This document shows, one piece after another, positions 24,583 to 32,374 of a stretch of 64,000 nt of DNA (the first letter of the stretch is position 1; each line of letters starts with the position of its first letter). Position numbers and translations under genes: made by a program. The DNA lies in NCBI GenBank assembly GCA_020850615.1, contig JADZEI010000002.1, forward strand, positions 1-64,000. Direction: 5' to 3'. Source of the stretch: Dehalococcoidia bacterium. GTDB taxonomy: Bacteria > Chloroflexota > Dehalococcoidia > Tepidiformales > Tepidiformaceae. The notes under the pieces are model-generated. The model was given only the letters and a program-made list of their open reading frames with translations, did no database searches and was not told the origin of the DNA.

Positions 24583-25458
24583 ATGGCAACCGTTTCGAAG
24601 GCGCTCATCCTCGCGGCCGGGCTTGGCACCCGCATGCTCCCGGCCACCAAGGCCGTCCCCAAGGAGATGCTCCCCATCGTCGACCGTCCGCTCATCCAGT
24701 ATGCGGTGGAGGAGGCGGTGGCGGCGGGGATCGGGCACGTGATCTTCGTGATCGCGGAGGGAAAAGAGGCGATACGGGAGCACTTCGGAAGCAACACGCG
24801 GGCCGATGCGCACGTGGCGGAGAAGGGCGACTCGGAGCTGCTGGAGATCGTGCGGCGGCCGGCGGGGCTGGCGCGGTTCGACTGGGCATTCCAGGACCAG
24901 CCGAAGGGCATCGCCCATGCGGTGGCGTGCGCGCGGCAGTACCTGGAGGGGGAGCCGTTCGCGCTGATCTTCCCGGACGACCTGATCCTTTCGCACCGGT
25001 CGTGCGTGGCGCAGATGGTGGATGCCTACAACGAGACGCGAGGGAGCGTGATCGCGGTGCACGAGGTGCCGCGGGAGGACATCCCGCAATACGGCATCGT
25101 GGACCCGGCGGACGGCGGGAACCCGGCGCGGTTGCGCGGGGTGGTGGAGAAGCCGCGGATCGAGGATGCGCCGTCGCAGCTGGGTATCGTGGGGCGGTAC
25201 ATCCTGAGCGAGACGATCTTCGAACACATCGACCGGATCCCGCCGGGCAAGAACGGCGAGCTGCAGATCACGGACGCGCTGATGAGCCAGATCGCGGCGG
25301 GCGAGGTGGTGTCGGGGCTGCGGTACGAGGGGCAGCGGTACGACACGGGGCGGCCGCTGGGCTACCTGGTGGCGCAGGTGGCGGCGGCGATGGCGCGGCC
25401 GGACATGGCACGCCCGGCGCGGGAACGGCTCGCGGCGGTGCTCGGGGAGGGGATCTGA
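24583..25458 (+). CDS. galU: UTP-glucose-1-phosphate uridylyltransferase
   Basis: Makes UDP-glucose from UTP and glucose-1-phosphate for polysaccharide and glycolipid synthesis. The 291-residue protein has the nucleotidyl-transferase signature LILAAGLGTRMLPATKAVPK, FVIAEGKEAIREHF, LPDD-equivalent FPDDLI, GVVEKPRIEDAPS and the C-terminal GQRYDTGRPLGYL. Length is typical of bacterial GalU. GTG at 24577 is an alternative start. It is followed by a gene of unknown function one base away. Confidence 0.95.
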   Translation: MATVSKALILAAGLGTRMLPATKAVPKEMLPIVDRPLIQYAVEEAVAAGIGHVIFVIAEGKEAIREHFGSNTRADAHVAEKGDSELLEIVRRPAGLARFDWAFQDQPKGIAHAVACARQYLEGEPFALIFPDDLILSHRSCVAQMVDAYNETRGSVIAVHEVPREDIPQYGIVDPADGGNPARLRGVVEKPRIEDAPSQLGIVGRYILSETIFEHIDRIPPGKNGELQITDALMSQIAAGEVVSGLRYEGQRYDTGRPLGYLVAQVAAAMARPDMARPARERLAAVLGEGI

Positions 25459-25459
25459 G

Positions 25460-26812
25460 ATGCGGCTGCTGGCGATCGGATATCCGCTGCCCAATGTGAA
25501 CATCGACAACTACAACGTGCTGACGGCGCCGAGCTACTTCGACTACGACGCGCTGTTCATCGACCCGGCGAGCGTCACGCGGGTCGTGCGGGAGCTGCTG
25601 GAGAACGAGCACGAATTCGAAGCGTTCGACGGGCGGCCGGTGATCAATGGGCCGACGAGCGCGGCGGCGATCTCGGCGGCGGACCAGGTGCGGCGGCGGG
25701 GCGAGGAGGCGCAGCGGCTGCTCGAACGCGGTGGCGTGATCGTGGTGATGGCGAGGCCGAACGCGGTGCAGGCGGGGCTGGTCGGGTTCGAGGGCTGCGA
25801 CCGGTACAGCTGGCTGCCGGCGCCGGCGGGGGCGGCGTGGGGCGTGCCCCTCCTGCGACAGGCCGAGGGCAAGACCGTGCGAATCGCGGACGAGCTGCAC
25901 CCGTTTGCGCGGGTGTTGCGGGAGCAGCGGGCGAACATCCGCTACCGGGCGGCGTTTGACGACCGGCAGGCAGCCGTGCGGCAGGCGAAGATCATCGCGA
26001 CGACGGGGGCGGACGTGCCGATCGGCGTGGAGTTCGCGGTCGCGGGCGGCCGGGTGGTGTTCGTGCCGGCGTTCGGCGACGACTCTGGAAGCTTCCGGAG
26101 CGAGCTGGCCGACCAGCTGGTCGACGGGATCTCGCAGATGCTGGGGACGTCGGTATCGGAGAGCGCGCCGTACTGGGCGCGGTCGCTGGCGGTGCCGGGC
26201 CTGGAGCAGGTCGAAGCGGAGATCGAGGAGGCGGAGGCGGCCGCGCGGGAGTCGTCGGAGCGGGTGGAGACGGCGCGTGCGCGGCAGGACGAGCTCGCGG
26301 GGCACCGGCGGCTGGTGACGGACGAAGGCGGGACGCTGGCGGAGGCGGTGCGCGATGCGCTGGGGCTGTTCGGGATCGCGGTGACAAGCAAGCCGGGCGA
26401 GGCGATGGTGGCGGAAGCGGAGGACCTGGCGGCGCTGGTCGAGACGGAAGGCAGCCGCGAGGAGGTTGTGGAATGGCCGTACGTGCGGCTGCAGCGGCGG
26501 CTGGAGGACCAGCTCCTGAAGTTCGGGAAGCAGTACCGCGGGATCGTGGTGGCGAACGGCAAGCGGTTCTCGGAGCCGGCGTACCGGGAGCGGGAATTCG
26601 CGGACACGCTGCGGATTGCGTGCGAGAACTACGGGTACTGCCTGGTGACGGGCGAGACGCTGTTCACGCTGGTGCAGCGGGCGCTGGGCGGCGCGGAGGA
26701 CGCGATGCTCACGGGCATCCGGCGGCGGTTGTTCTCGACGAAGGGGCTGCTGACGGCGGAGCTGGCGCTGGGCGAGGTAGAGGAGGAGAAGGACACGGGG
26801 CCGATCTTTTGA
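25460..26812 (+). CDS. Unrecognised two-domain protein with central coiled coil
   Basis: A 450-residue protein directly after galU. Residues ~1-230 are an alpha/beta domain (MRLLAIGYPLPNVNIDNYNV ... GVIVVMARPNA ... GVEFAVAGGRVVFVPAF) that recalls a degenerate glutamine-amidotransferase-like fold. Residues ~248-285 (EQVEAEIEEAEAAARESSE...) are a charged coiled coil. The C-terminal part contains LKFGKQYRGIVVANGKRF and CENYGYCLVTGETLFTLVQ, a K-x-I-x-x-N-G ... CLVT pattern similar to restriction-endonuclease-like domains of conserved hypothetical proteins. No signal peptide. Function unknown; pairing of the two ends by the coiled coil is an inference. Confidence 0.75.
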   Translation: MRLLAIGYPLPNVNIDNYNVLTAPSYFDYDALFIDPASVTRVVRELLENEHEFEAFDGRPVINGPTSAAAISAADQVRRRGEEAQRLLERGGVIVVMARPNAVQAGLVGFEGCDRYSWLPAPAGAAWGVPLLRQAEGKTVRIADELHPFARVLREQRANIRYRAAFDDRQAAVRQAKIIATTGADVPIGVEFAVAGGRVVFVPAFGDDSGSFRSELADQLVDGISQMLGTSVSESAPYWARSLAVPGLEQVEAEIEEAEAAARESSERVETARARQDELAGHRRLVTDEGGTLAEAVRDALGLFGIAVTSKPGEAMVAEAEDLAALVETEGSREEVVEWPYVRLQRRLEDQLLKFGKQYRGIVVANGKRFSEPAYREREFADTLRIACENYGYCLVTGETLFTLVQRALGGAEDAMLTGIRRRLFSTKGLLTAELALGEVEEEKDTGPIF

Positions 26813-27134
26813 GGTGGGGCGGCCCTCACCCCCCGGCCGCCTCTCCCGCTGCGGCGGGCGAGGGGGAGCCTGCGGGATTGTCGCGCGGCACGGGGACGAG
26901 AGGGACTGGATGGAGAGAGGGGCGAAGGTGTTCCGAGCGAGCCGGGCGGGCGCTGCGCTGGCGCCCTGGCGGCCGTGGGGGTTGGTGGCGGGCTGCCGCG
27001 AGGCATGGTACCTGGTGCCGCAGAGCCGGTGCTCTGCGACTACGGCTTCGCCCCCGGCCGGCTGCGCCTCGCAGTGCGGACGCGCAGCCTTCTCCCTGCC
27101 CCCTCAGTGCGAGCCGTGAGGCGGGGGAGTAGGC
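26813..27134. repeat. Repeat-bearing gap
   Basis: 322 bases without a gene. 26823-26868 is a CCCTCACCCCCC palindrome copy. 27019-27052 is a GTAG-type REP: stem CGCAGAGC/GCTCTGCG with loop CGGT, then ACTAC, then GGC-TTC-GCC. The intervening sequence resembles the mosaic at 63.6 kb. Confidence 0.8.
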
Positions 27135-27137
27135 GTG

Positions 27138-27647
27138 ATGGATGATGGGCGGCGGCGGTTTTGCCCGGATTGTGGGGCGGAGCTGCGGTTCGAGCTGGAG
27201 GTGGGGCACCGGTATCCGTGGTGTGCGGCGTGCGGGTTCGTGCGGTATCGGAACCCGATCGTGGGGGTGGCGGTGGTGGTGCGGGACGCGGCGGGGCGGG
27301 TGCTGCTGGGGCGGCGGGCGAAGGGCGAGTATGCAGGGCTGTGGTGCATCCCCTGCGGTTACGTCGAGTGGGACGAGGACGTGCGGGCGGCGGCGGAGCG
27401 GGAGTTCGCGGAGGAGACGGGCCTGCGGGTGCGTGCGGGGCGGCCGCTGGCGGTGTATTCGAACTTCCACAACCCGAAGCAGCACACGGTCGGGAACTGG
27501 TTCGAGGGGGAGGTGCTGGGCGGGGAGCTGGCGCCGCTCGATGGGGAGCTGGAGGCGCTGGATTGGTTCGACCCGGCGGCGCCACCGGAGCTGGCGTTCC
27601 CGACGGATGCGCGGGTGATAAGCGAGTTGCCAGGCGTAGAGGCGTAG
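27138..27647 (+). CDS. NUDIX hydrolase with N-terminal zinc ribbon
   Basis: A 169-residue protein. A zinc ribbon (FCPDCGAELRFELE, WCAACGF) occupies residues 8-35. The NUDIX box GYVEWDEDVRAAAEREFAEE gives the G-X5-E-X7-RE-X-X-EE pattern. Family members hydrolyse nucleoside diphosphate linkages (NAD, ADP-ribose, CoA-type substrates); the ribbon-NUDIX layout recalls NudC-like and related enzymes, but the substrate is not assigned. The last three codons and the stop lie inside an octamer tandem repeat (AGGCGTAG). GTG 27135 is an alternative start. Confidence 0.9.
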   Translation: MDDGRRRFCPDCGAELRFELEVGHRYPWCAACGFVRYRNPIVGVAVVVRDAAGRVLLGRRAKGEYAGLWCIPCGYVEWDEDVRAAAEREFAEETGLRVRAGRPLAVYSNFHNPKQHTVGNWFEGEVLGGELAPLDGELEALDWFDPAAPPELAFPTDARVISELPGVEA

Positions 27648-27663
27648 AGGCGTAGAGGGGTAG
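27632..27663. repeat. Octamer tandem repeat at the end of the NUDIX gene
   Basis: Four copies of AGGCGTAG (the last AGGGGTAG). Because the unit is 8 bases, gain or loss of a unit shifts the frame, but each unit carries TAG, so termination is always close. Confidence 0.85.
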
Positions 27664-27689
27664 AGGCTGCGGGGTGCTCAGCGAGCGGG

Positions 27690-28145
27690 CTACGAGGGTC
27701 CCTGCGCGCGGCGACCGATCCGCTTGAGCCTGCTCTCGATCGCTCCGGGGTTGCGTCCAAGGTGGCCGGCGATCTCAACGATGGGCGTGCCAGCATTAAA
27801 CAGGCCGACGATTCGCTCTTCATCGGCCGGCGTCCATGGCTCGTAGGCACGAGGGTACAGGCGCCGGGCTTCCTCGATGTATCCCGGGACCGTCGCCCAC
27901 GGGACGCCAGGCCGCACGGCGGGGGAGGAATCCGAGGCAAGAGCGATTGCGGCTACGCGCGCTGCTCGTCTCACGTCGTCGTGGGTTACCCGATAGTCAG
28001 CCAGGATCTCATCGATGCTCCTCCCGTCCGCCAGTGATGTGAGGATGACGATGTCGATTGGTCGGGCATGGTGCTCCACCGGCGCATAGTAGTGATTGGG
28101 CCCTCGTCCGACAATGGACTCACCGATGTCTTCGGTGCCCGCCAA
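27690..28145 (-). CDS. DUF433-like protein with C-terminal helix-turn-helix
   Basis: The N-terminal part reads ARPIDIVILTSLADGRSIDEILADYRVT in two halves (first half before DGRS, then IDEILADY), which matches the compact HTH-like fold of DUF433, often found as antitoxin-type proteins. The C-terminal ~50 residues (AYEPWTPADEERIVGLFNAG ... LGRNPGAIESRLKRIG) look like a SANT/Myb-type helix-turn-helix. The start is uncertain: TTG 28145 is one option, overlapping the sodX end by 26 bases. In-frame ATG 28280 lies within the sodX coding region. No toxin partner is adjacent. Possibly a regulator, unproven. Confidence 0.55.
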   Translation of the reverse strand: MAGTEDIGESIVGRGPNHYYAPVEHHARPIDIVILTSLADGRSIDEILADYRVTHDDVRRAARVAAIALASDSSPAVRPGVPWATVPGYIEEARRLYPRAYEPWTPADEERIVGLFNAGTPIVEIAGHLGRNPGAIESRLKRIGRRAQGPS

Positions 28146-28545
28146 CAGGCCAGTAGCGCCAGCGGGCGCGGGCGATGATGGATTCGACGGGGATGGGGCC
28201 GAAGTGGCGGCTGTCGCGGCTGTGGGCGGCGTTGTCGCCTTCGAGCCAGGCCTGACGGTGGAGGTCGATGCGGACGACACGCTTGAGCAGCGTCCGCGTG
28301 GGGTCGGTGGGGTCGGGGGCGATAACGGCGTGGCTGGGTGCGGGGAGGCGCCGGCGGTAGGCGTGGCGGTCGGCGATGAGCCAGTCGCCGTGGCGGTAGG
28401 CGGGATACATGCTCTGGCCGGAGACTTCGTAGCGGATGAAGCGGTACTTCGCCCAGACGAGGAAGGCGGCGAGCTCGATCGTTATGGCGAGGACAGCAAG
28501 AAGCGGGGCCAGCCGCACGTGCGATTGGCCCCGCTTCGATGTCAT
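28120..28545 (-). CDS. sodX: Signal-peptidase-like protease, probable Ni-SOD maturation protease
   Basis: A 141-residue S26-family serine protease with one membrane helix (~residues 13-31), catalytic Ser45 in SGQSMYP and Lys88 in TLLKRVVRID. The closing block EGDNAAHSRDSRHFGPIP is typical of signal peptidase I relatives. It starts 10 bases after sodN; in Ni-SOD operons the adjacent small S26 protease removes the SOD propeptide so that His1 and Cys2 can bind nickel. Codons 3-15 form a perfect 12-bp hairpin (28500-28537), which may limit its expression. Confidence 0.9.
   Translation of the reverse strand: MTSKRGQSHVRLAPLLAVLAITIELAAFLVWAKYRFIRYEVSGQSMYPAYRHGDWLIADRHAYRRRLPAPSHAVIAPDPTDPTRTLLKRVVRIDLHRQAWLEGDNAAHSRDSRHFGPIPVESIIARARWRYWPVGGHRRHR
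28500..28537 (-). promoter_or_regulatory. Strong hairpin at the sodN/sodX junction
   Basis: A perfect 12-bp inverted repeat (GAAGCGGGGCCA / TGGCCCCGCTTC) encloses a 14-base loop that itself contains the palindrome CGCACGTGCG. It starts six bases inside the sodX start codon (28545), so it lies in coding sequence. It could stall or terminate transcription or block ribosomes between SOD and protease. Confidence 0.65.
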
Positions 28546-28555
28546 GGCGCCGGGA

Positions 28556-29002
28556 TCAAGCGGGGTTGGCGAGGTAGAAGGGGACTTCGCGGCCCTTGGT
28601 GGCCCAGAAGATGTCGTGCACGTCCTTCACGGCGTCGAGGAGGGCCTGGCCGTTGGCGGGGTCGATCTCGTGCTTGTTCTTGGAGGCGAGCTTGGTGGCC
28701 TTCCAGAACTTGTCGTGGAGGTCGGGGTACTTCTCGAGGTGCTCGGGCTTGAAGTAGTCGTGCCAGAGGACGTCGAGCTCGTGCTTCACGACGTCGGCCT
28801 GCTGCTCCTTGATCTGGATGAAGCGGGTGCGGGTGTTGACGGTGGCGGGGTCCATGGCGTCGCCGAGGGCGAGGGCCTTCTTGGCCATGGAGAGGACGGC
28901 CTCGGCGGCGATGCGGGCGGACGCGGGGTCGTAGACGCCGCAGGGGCCATCGCAGTGGGCATGCGCGACGTTGGCGGGGCGCAGAAGACGAGCGAGGAAC
29001 AT
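28556..29002 (-). CDS. sodN: Nickel superoxide dismutase precursor
   Basis: Ni-SOD converts superoxide to oxygen and peroxide. The 148-residue precursor has a short propeptide (MFLARLLRPANVAHA) followed by the nickel hook HCDGPCGVYDPA. After cleavage His16, Cys17 and Cys21 become His1, Cys2 and Cys6, the nickel ligands. The rest matches the four-helix family (IKEQQADVVKHELDVLWHDY, FKPEHLEKYPDLHDKFWK, DVHDIFWATKG). AAGGAG precedes the ATG by eight bases. It is downstream of a perfect TATAAT and followed by its protease. The hook's third loop residue is Gly rather than the commoner Leu. Confidence 0.97.
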   Translation of the reverse strand: MFLARLLRPANVAHAHCDGPCGVYDPASARIAAEAVLSMAKKALALGDAMDPATVNTRTRFIQIKEQQADVVKHELDVLWHDYFKPEHLEKYPDLHDKFWKATKLASKNKHEIDPANGQALLDAVKDVHDIFWATKGREVPFYLANPA

Positions 29003-29068
29003 GGTGGGGACTCCTTCTCAGGTGATGGCGGCCGGGGGGCCGACCCTTGTGGTGGGTGCGAAGGATGA

Positions 29069-29074
29069 TTATAC
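29069..29074 (-). promoter_or_regulatory. sodN: Candidate -10 of sodN (TATAAT)
   Basis: A perfect consensus TATAAT on the minus strand about 67 bases before the sodN start, rare in such GC-rich DNA. No good -35 is visible at 17-18 bases, so an activator or extended recognition may be involved. Confidence 0.55.
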
Positions 29075-29169
29075 GCGAGTGGGCGATCTGCTACGCGTGG
29101 ATGTGCGTACAAGAGCGTTGCAGAGATGCGGGAGTCGCGGGCTGGCGCGGGGCGTGGTTCGGACAATCC

Positions 29170-29278
29170 CGCGGAGCGGTGCTCGGCGGCCACGTTGGCG
29201 GCGCGGGAATCGTACGGGCTACCGCGCGGCATGATCCTGGGAGCCGCAGAGCCGATGCTCTGCGACTACGGCTTCGCC
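29170..29278 (-). repeat. Two GTAG-type REP copies
   Basis: 29245-29278 has stem CGCAGAGC/GCTCTGCG, loop CGAT, then ACTAC and GGC-TTC-GCC. 29170-29197 is a degenerate copy (CGCGGAGC/GCTCGGCG, then CCAC). The flank GTGGTTCGGACAATCC at 29154 recurs at 59375. Confidence 0.75.
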
Positions 29279-29988
29279 TCTGGTTCGTACCAGCGGGCGG
29301 GTGGGGCGGCGAGGGCGTGGGCGAGGCGGCGGTAGTAGGTGGTCCGGGGGATCTCGGTGGCGCCCATGCTGAGGGTGTGGGGGGTGGCGACCTGGATGTC
29401 GACGAGCTCGATGCCGATGGCGCGGGCGTGCTGCATGAGGGCGACCATCGCGACCTTCGAGGCGTCGGTAACGCGGTGGAACATGGATTCGGCACCGAAC
29501 ATGGCGCCGACGCCGACGCCGTAGAGGCCGCCAGCCAGGACGCCGTCGCCGGTCCAGACTTCGATGCTGTGGGCCCAGCCGAGCTGGTGAAGTCGGACGT
29601 AGGCACGGAAGAGGTCCGGGGTGATCCAGGTGCCCTCGCCGGGGCGGACGGCGCAGAGCGACATGACCTTCGGGAAGGCGAGGTCGACGGTGGCGTAGAA
29701 GCGGCCGGAGCGGATGGTGCGGGCGAGCCGGCGGGAGACGTGGAGGCCGTCGAGCTCGATGATGCAGCGGGGGTCGGGGGAGAACCAGAGGAACTGTTCG
29801 CCGGCAGTGGGCCAGGGGAACGCGCCGGCGGTGTAGGCACCGATGATGGTCGAGGGTTCGAAGTCGCCGCCGGCACCGACGAGCCCGCGGTCGTCGCCGC
29901 GGCGGGGGTGGGGGAACTCGTAGCGGCAGGGCAGGAGGGGCTGCGGGGCAAGGGCGGTGTGGACCGCGAGCCGCACCTCGGGGAGCAT
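29266..29988 (-). CDS. aat: Leucyl/phenylalanyl-tRNA-protein transferase
   Basis: Transfers Leu or Phe from tRNA to N-terminal Arg/Lys of proteins, marking them for ClpS/ClpAP degradation. The 240-residue protein shows YRRGIFPW-equivalent AYTAGAFPW, FLWFSPDPRCIIELD, TWITPDLFRAYVRLHQLGWA, HSIEVW, GVGVGAMFGAESMFHR and the C-terminal DIQVATPHTLSMGA. The start at 29988 overlaps the stop of the upstream thioesterase (ATGA). Its 3' end runs into a REP copy. Confidence 0.95.
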   Translation of the reverse strand: MLPEVRLAVHTALAPQPLLPCRYEFPHPRRGDDRGLVGAGGDFEPSTIIGAYTAGAFPWPTAGEQFLWFSPDPRCIIELDGLHVSRRLARTIRSGRFYATVDLAFPKVMSLCAVRPGEGTWITPDLFRAYVRLHQLGWAHSIEVWTGDGVLAGGLYGVGVGAMFGAESMFHRVTDASKVAMVALMQHARAIGIELVDIQVATPHTLSMGATEIPRTTYYRRLAHALAAPPARWYEPEAKP

Positions 29989-30419
29989 CAGTCGAGGCGG
30001 CGCCGGGAGTGGCTCGTGCCGATGACGAAGGTGACGTTGCCGCGGGCGACCGGCTGGCCGCGGTCGTCGCTGATCTCGACATCGACGAAGAAGGCGGTGC
30101 GGCCGGCCTTGATGACGTGGGAGCGGCCGACGAGCTCTGTGCCGCGGGCGGGCGAGAGGTACTGGATGTGGAGGTTGCTCGTCGCGTGCGGGCGTTCGCG
30201 GATTTCGGACGCGGGACGCAGCGAGCGGACGGCGAGGCCGGCGACGGAATCGACGAGGCCGGAGATGACGCCGCCGTGGACGACGTCGTTGTAGTTGAAG
30301 TGGTGTTCCTGGAGGCGGATGCGGGTGTGGCAGCGGCCTTCCGCGACCTCCACGACTTCGATGCCCATGTGGGCCCAGAAGCGGCCGGTGTAAATCGCCT
30401 TCAGTTCGTCTTCGGTCAT
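29988..30419 (-). CDS. PaaI-type hotdog thioesterase
   Basis: A 143-residue single hotdog-fold protein with the motif NYNDVVHGGVISGLVDSVAG (HGG plus helix) and a central beta-sheet ending GNVTFVIGTS. Family members hydrolyse aryl- or acyl-CoA thioesters. ATG 30419 gives a normal-length protein; longer frames upstream are not protein-like. It is co-translated with aat but has no obvious functional link with it. Confidence 0.88.
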   Translation of the reverse strand: MTEDELKAIYTGRFWAHMGIEVVEVAEGRCHTRIRLQEHHFNYNDVVHGGVISGLVDSVAGLAVRSLRPASEIRERPHATSNLHIQYLSPARGTELVGRSHVIKAGRTAFFVDVEISDDRGQPVARGNVTFVIGTSHSRRRLD

Positions 30420-30471
30420 CGTCACGGAGGGAACGTTGCCCGAGGGCGGGCGCGCGCGCAACCCGGCGGGG

Positions 30472-31743
30472 CTACGCGCGCGGGGTGATGCGGTCGGTGC
30501 GCATGTAGGGGCGGAGGACTTCGGGGACGGTGATGGTGCCGTCGGCCTCCTGATAGTTCTCGATGACGGCGATGAGGGCACGGACCATGCCGAGGCCGGA
30601 GCCGTTGAGCATGTGCGGATAGCGGGGCGGGCCGTCGGCCTTTTCGCGGTAGCGGATGTTCGCGCGGCGGGCCTGGAAGTCGAGGCAGTTGGAGATGGAA
30701 CTGACTTCGAGCCACTCGTTGACGCCGGGCGACCACATCTCGATGTCGAAGGTCTTCGTGGAGTTGAAGCCGAGGTCGCCGGTGCAGAGCTGGAGGACGC
30801 GATGGGGGATGCCGAGCTTCTCCGGGAGGGTGCGGGCGTGCTTCACCATGAAGTCCAGCATCGCCTCGCTCTCTTCCGGCGCGCAGTAGACGAACATCTC
30901 GACCTTTTCGAACTGGTGGCCGCGCTTCATGCCGCGGACGTCGCGGCCGGCGCTCATCTTTTCGCGGCGGAAGCAGGGGGTGTGCGCGACGAGCCGCTGG
31001 GGCAGTGAGCCGGGCGGCATGATCTCGTCTTTGTAGAGGTTGACGAACGCGACTTCGGCCGTAGGAATGAAGTAGTAGTCCTCTTCGGCGTCGCGGTAGA
31101 GGTTGTCGCGGAACTTAGGGAGCTGGCCGGAGGCGTAGAGCGAGGCCTCGGAGAGCATGTAGGGCAGGTAGCACTCGGTGAAGCCGGCTTCGGCGTGCTG
31201 ATCCAGGCACCACTGGATGAGCGAGCGGTAGAGGCGGGAGATGCCGCCTTCGAGGACGTAGAAGCGGGAACCGGACATCTTGGCGCCACGGGGGAGGTCG
31301 ATGCCGCCGAGGGCTTCGCCGAGCTCCCAGTGGGGCTTCGGTTCGAAGTCGAAGGTGCGCGGCTGGCCGACGGTGTGGACAACGACGTTCGAGCTGTCGT
31401 CGGGGCCCTTCGGCACCGAGGGGTCGACGATGTTGGGAACTTCGAGGAGCTTGTCGTTGAGCTCGGACTGGACGGCCTTGAGGCGGCCGTCGAGGCGGTC
31501 GATCTCATCGCCGACGAGGCGCATCTCGGTGATGCGGACTTCGCGCTCCTGGGGGTCCTTCGAGGCGCCGATCGCCTTGCTGACGGTGTTGCGCTTGGCG
31601 CGGAGCTGTTCGACCTGGCCGAGGAGGAGGCGGCGCTCGTCGTCGAGCTGGATGATGCGGTCGATGGGGGCGGAGGAGTTGCGCAGCACGACATCCCGTT
31701 TCACACGTTCGGTGTTCTCGCGGATGAACTGGATGCTGAGCAT
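30472..31743 (-). CDS. serS: Seryl-tRNA synthetase
   Basis: Charges tRNA-Ser (and tRNA-Sec) with serine. The 423-residue class II enzyme starts with the long antiparallel coiled coil (residues ~28-100). Class II motifs follow: GSRFYVLEGG, TPCFRREKMSAGRDVRGMKR (motif 2) and LNGSGLGMVRALIAVIENYQ (motif 3). The start ATG 31743 is two bases before the NUDIX stop, suggesting read-through from that gene. Confidence 0.98.
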   Translation of the reverse strand: MLSIQFIRENTERVKRDVVLRNSSAPIDRIIQLDDERRLLLGQVEQLRAKRNTVSKAIGASKDPQEREVRITEMRLVGDEIDRLDGRLKAVQSELNDKLLEVPNIVDPSVPKGPDDSSNVVVHTVGQPRTFDFEPKPHWELGEALGGIDLPRGAKMSGSRFYVLEGGISRLYRSLIQWCLDQHAEAGFTECYLPYMLSEASLYASGQLPKFRDNLYRDAEEDYYFIPTAEVAFVNLYKDEIMPPGSLPQRLVAHTPCFRREKMSAGRDVRGMKRGHQFEKVEMFVYCAPEESEAMLDFMVKHARTLPEKLGIPHRVLQLCTGDLGFNSTKTFDIEMWSPGVNEWLEVSSISNCLDFQARRANIRYREKADGPPRYPHMLNGSGLGMVRALIAVIENYQEADGTITVPEVLRPYMRTDRITPRA

Positions 31744-31745
31744 GG

Positions 31746-32243
31746 TTACTCCTGTTCGGCCTGGATGGCGCGGATGCCGAGAAGGCGAACGTCTTCGGCG
31801 ACCGCGACGAGGGTACCATCGGGGGCGGGGAGGGAGAACGCAGCGGCGAGCTCGGCTTCGGTGGCCCAGTAGTGGGCGCCGTGGGGGATGGGGGCCTCGA
31901 AGGAGGCGGGGCGGACGGGGCGCGTGAAGTAGACGTGGTCGATGTGCTGATGGAAGGGCTGGTCGGCGCGGACGATGTCCTCGACGAGGATGACGGCGGG
32001 CGGGGGGAGGACGCGGGGGCCTTCGCACGCGAGCAGGCCGGGCGGGGGGATCACGCGGACGTCGTGGCCGAACTCCTCGAGGGCTTCGCGCTCGGCGCCC
32101 TCGACGGGGTCCTCGTTGGGTTCGAGGTGGCCGCCGGGGGGGAGCCACATGCGGAGCTTGTGGTGCCAGAGCAGGAGGGTGCGGCCGCGGGTGGAGACGT
32201 AGGCGGTGGCGGTGTGGTGGCGGTCGAAGGGGCGGAGGGACAT
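31746..32243 (-). CDS. NUDIX hydrolase
   Basis: A 165-residue NUDIX enzyme with the box GGHLEPNEDPVEGAEREALE followed by EFG. It begins HHTATAYVSTRGRTLLLWHH, a pattern of small nucleotide or dinucleotide pyrophosphohydrolases. It has no zinc ribbon, unlike the NUDIX at 27138, and is not closely similar to it. It precedes serS. Substrate not assignable. Confidence 0.9.
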   Translation of the reverse strand: MSLRPFDRHHTATAYVSTRGRTLLLWHHKLRMWLPPGGHLEPNEDPVEGAEREALEEFGHDVRVIPPPGLLACEGPRVLPPPAVILVEDIVRADQPFHQHIDHVYFTRPVRPASFEAPIPHGAHYWATEAELAAAFSLPAPDGTLVAVAEDVRLLGIRAIQAEQE

Positions 32244-32374
32244 TTGCGATTGCCGATTTTCGATTTTCGATTTTCGGTGGGGTGACGGTGGTGGAGGCTG
32301 CCGTGGGGCGGGGTGGTGGGGGAGGGGGCCTGCCCTCCCTGATGGGTCGGGCTACTGATGGCGCGGGGTGGCCC
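32244..32374. repeat. Heptamer tract and GTAG-type REP
   Basis: 32248-32275 holds GATTGCC and three GATTTTC heptamers, strikingly AT-rich for this genome. 32333-32360 holds the CCCTCCC-TGAT-GGGTCGGG palindrome plus CTAC and TGATGG. The sequence then runs into the repeat that ends lysS. Confidence 0.8.
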
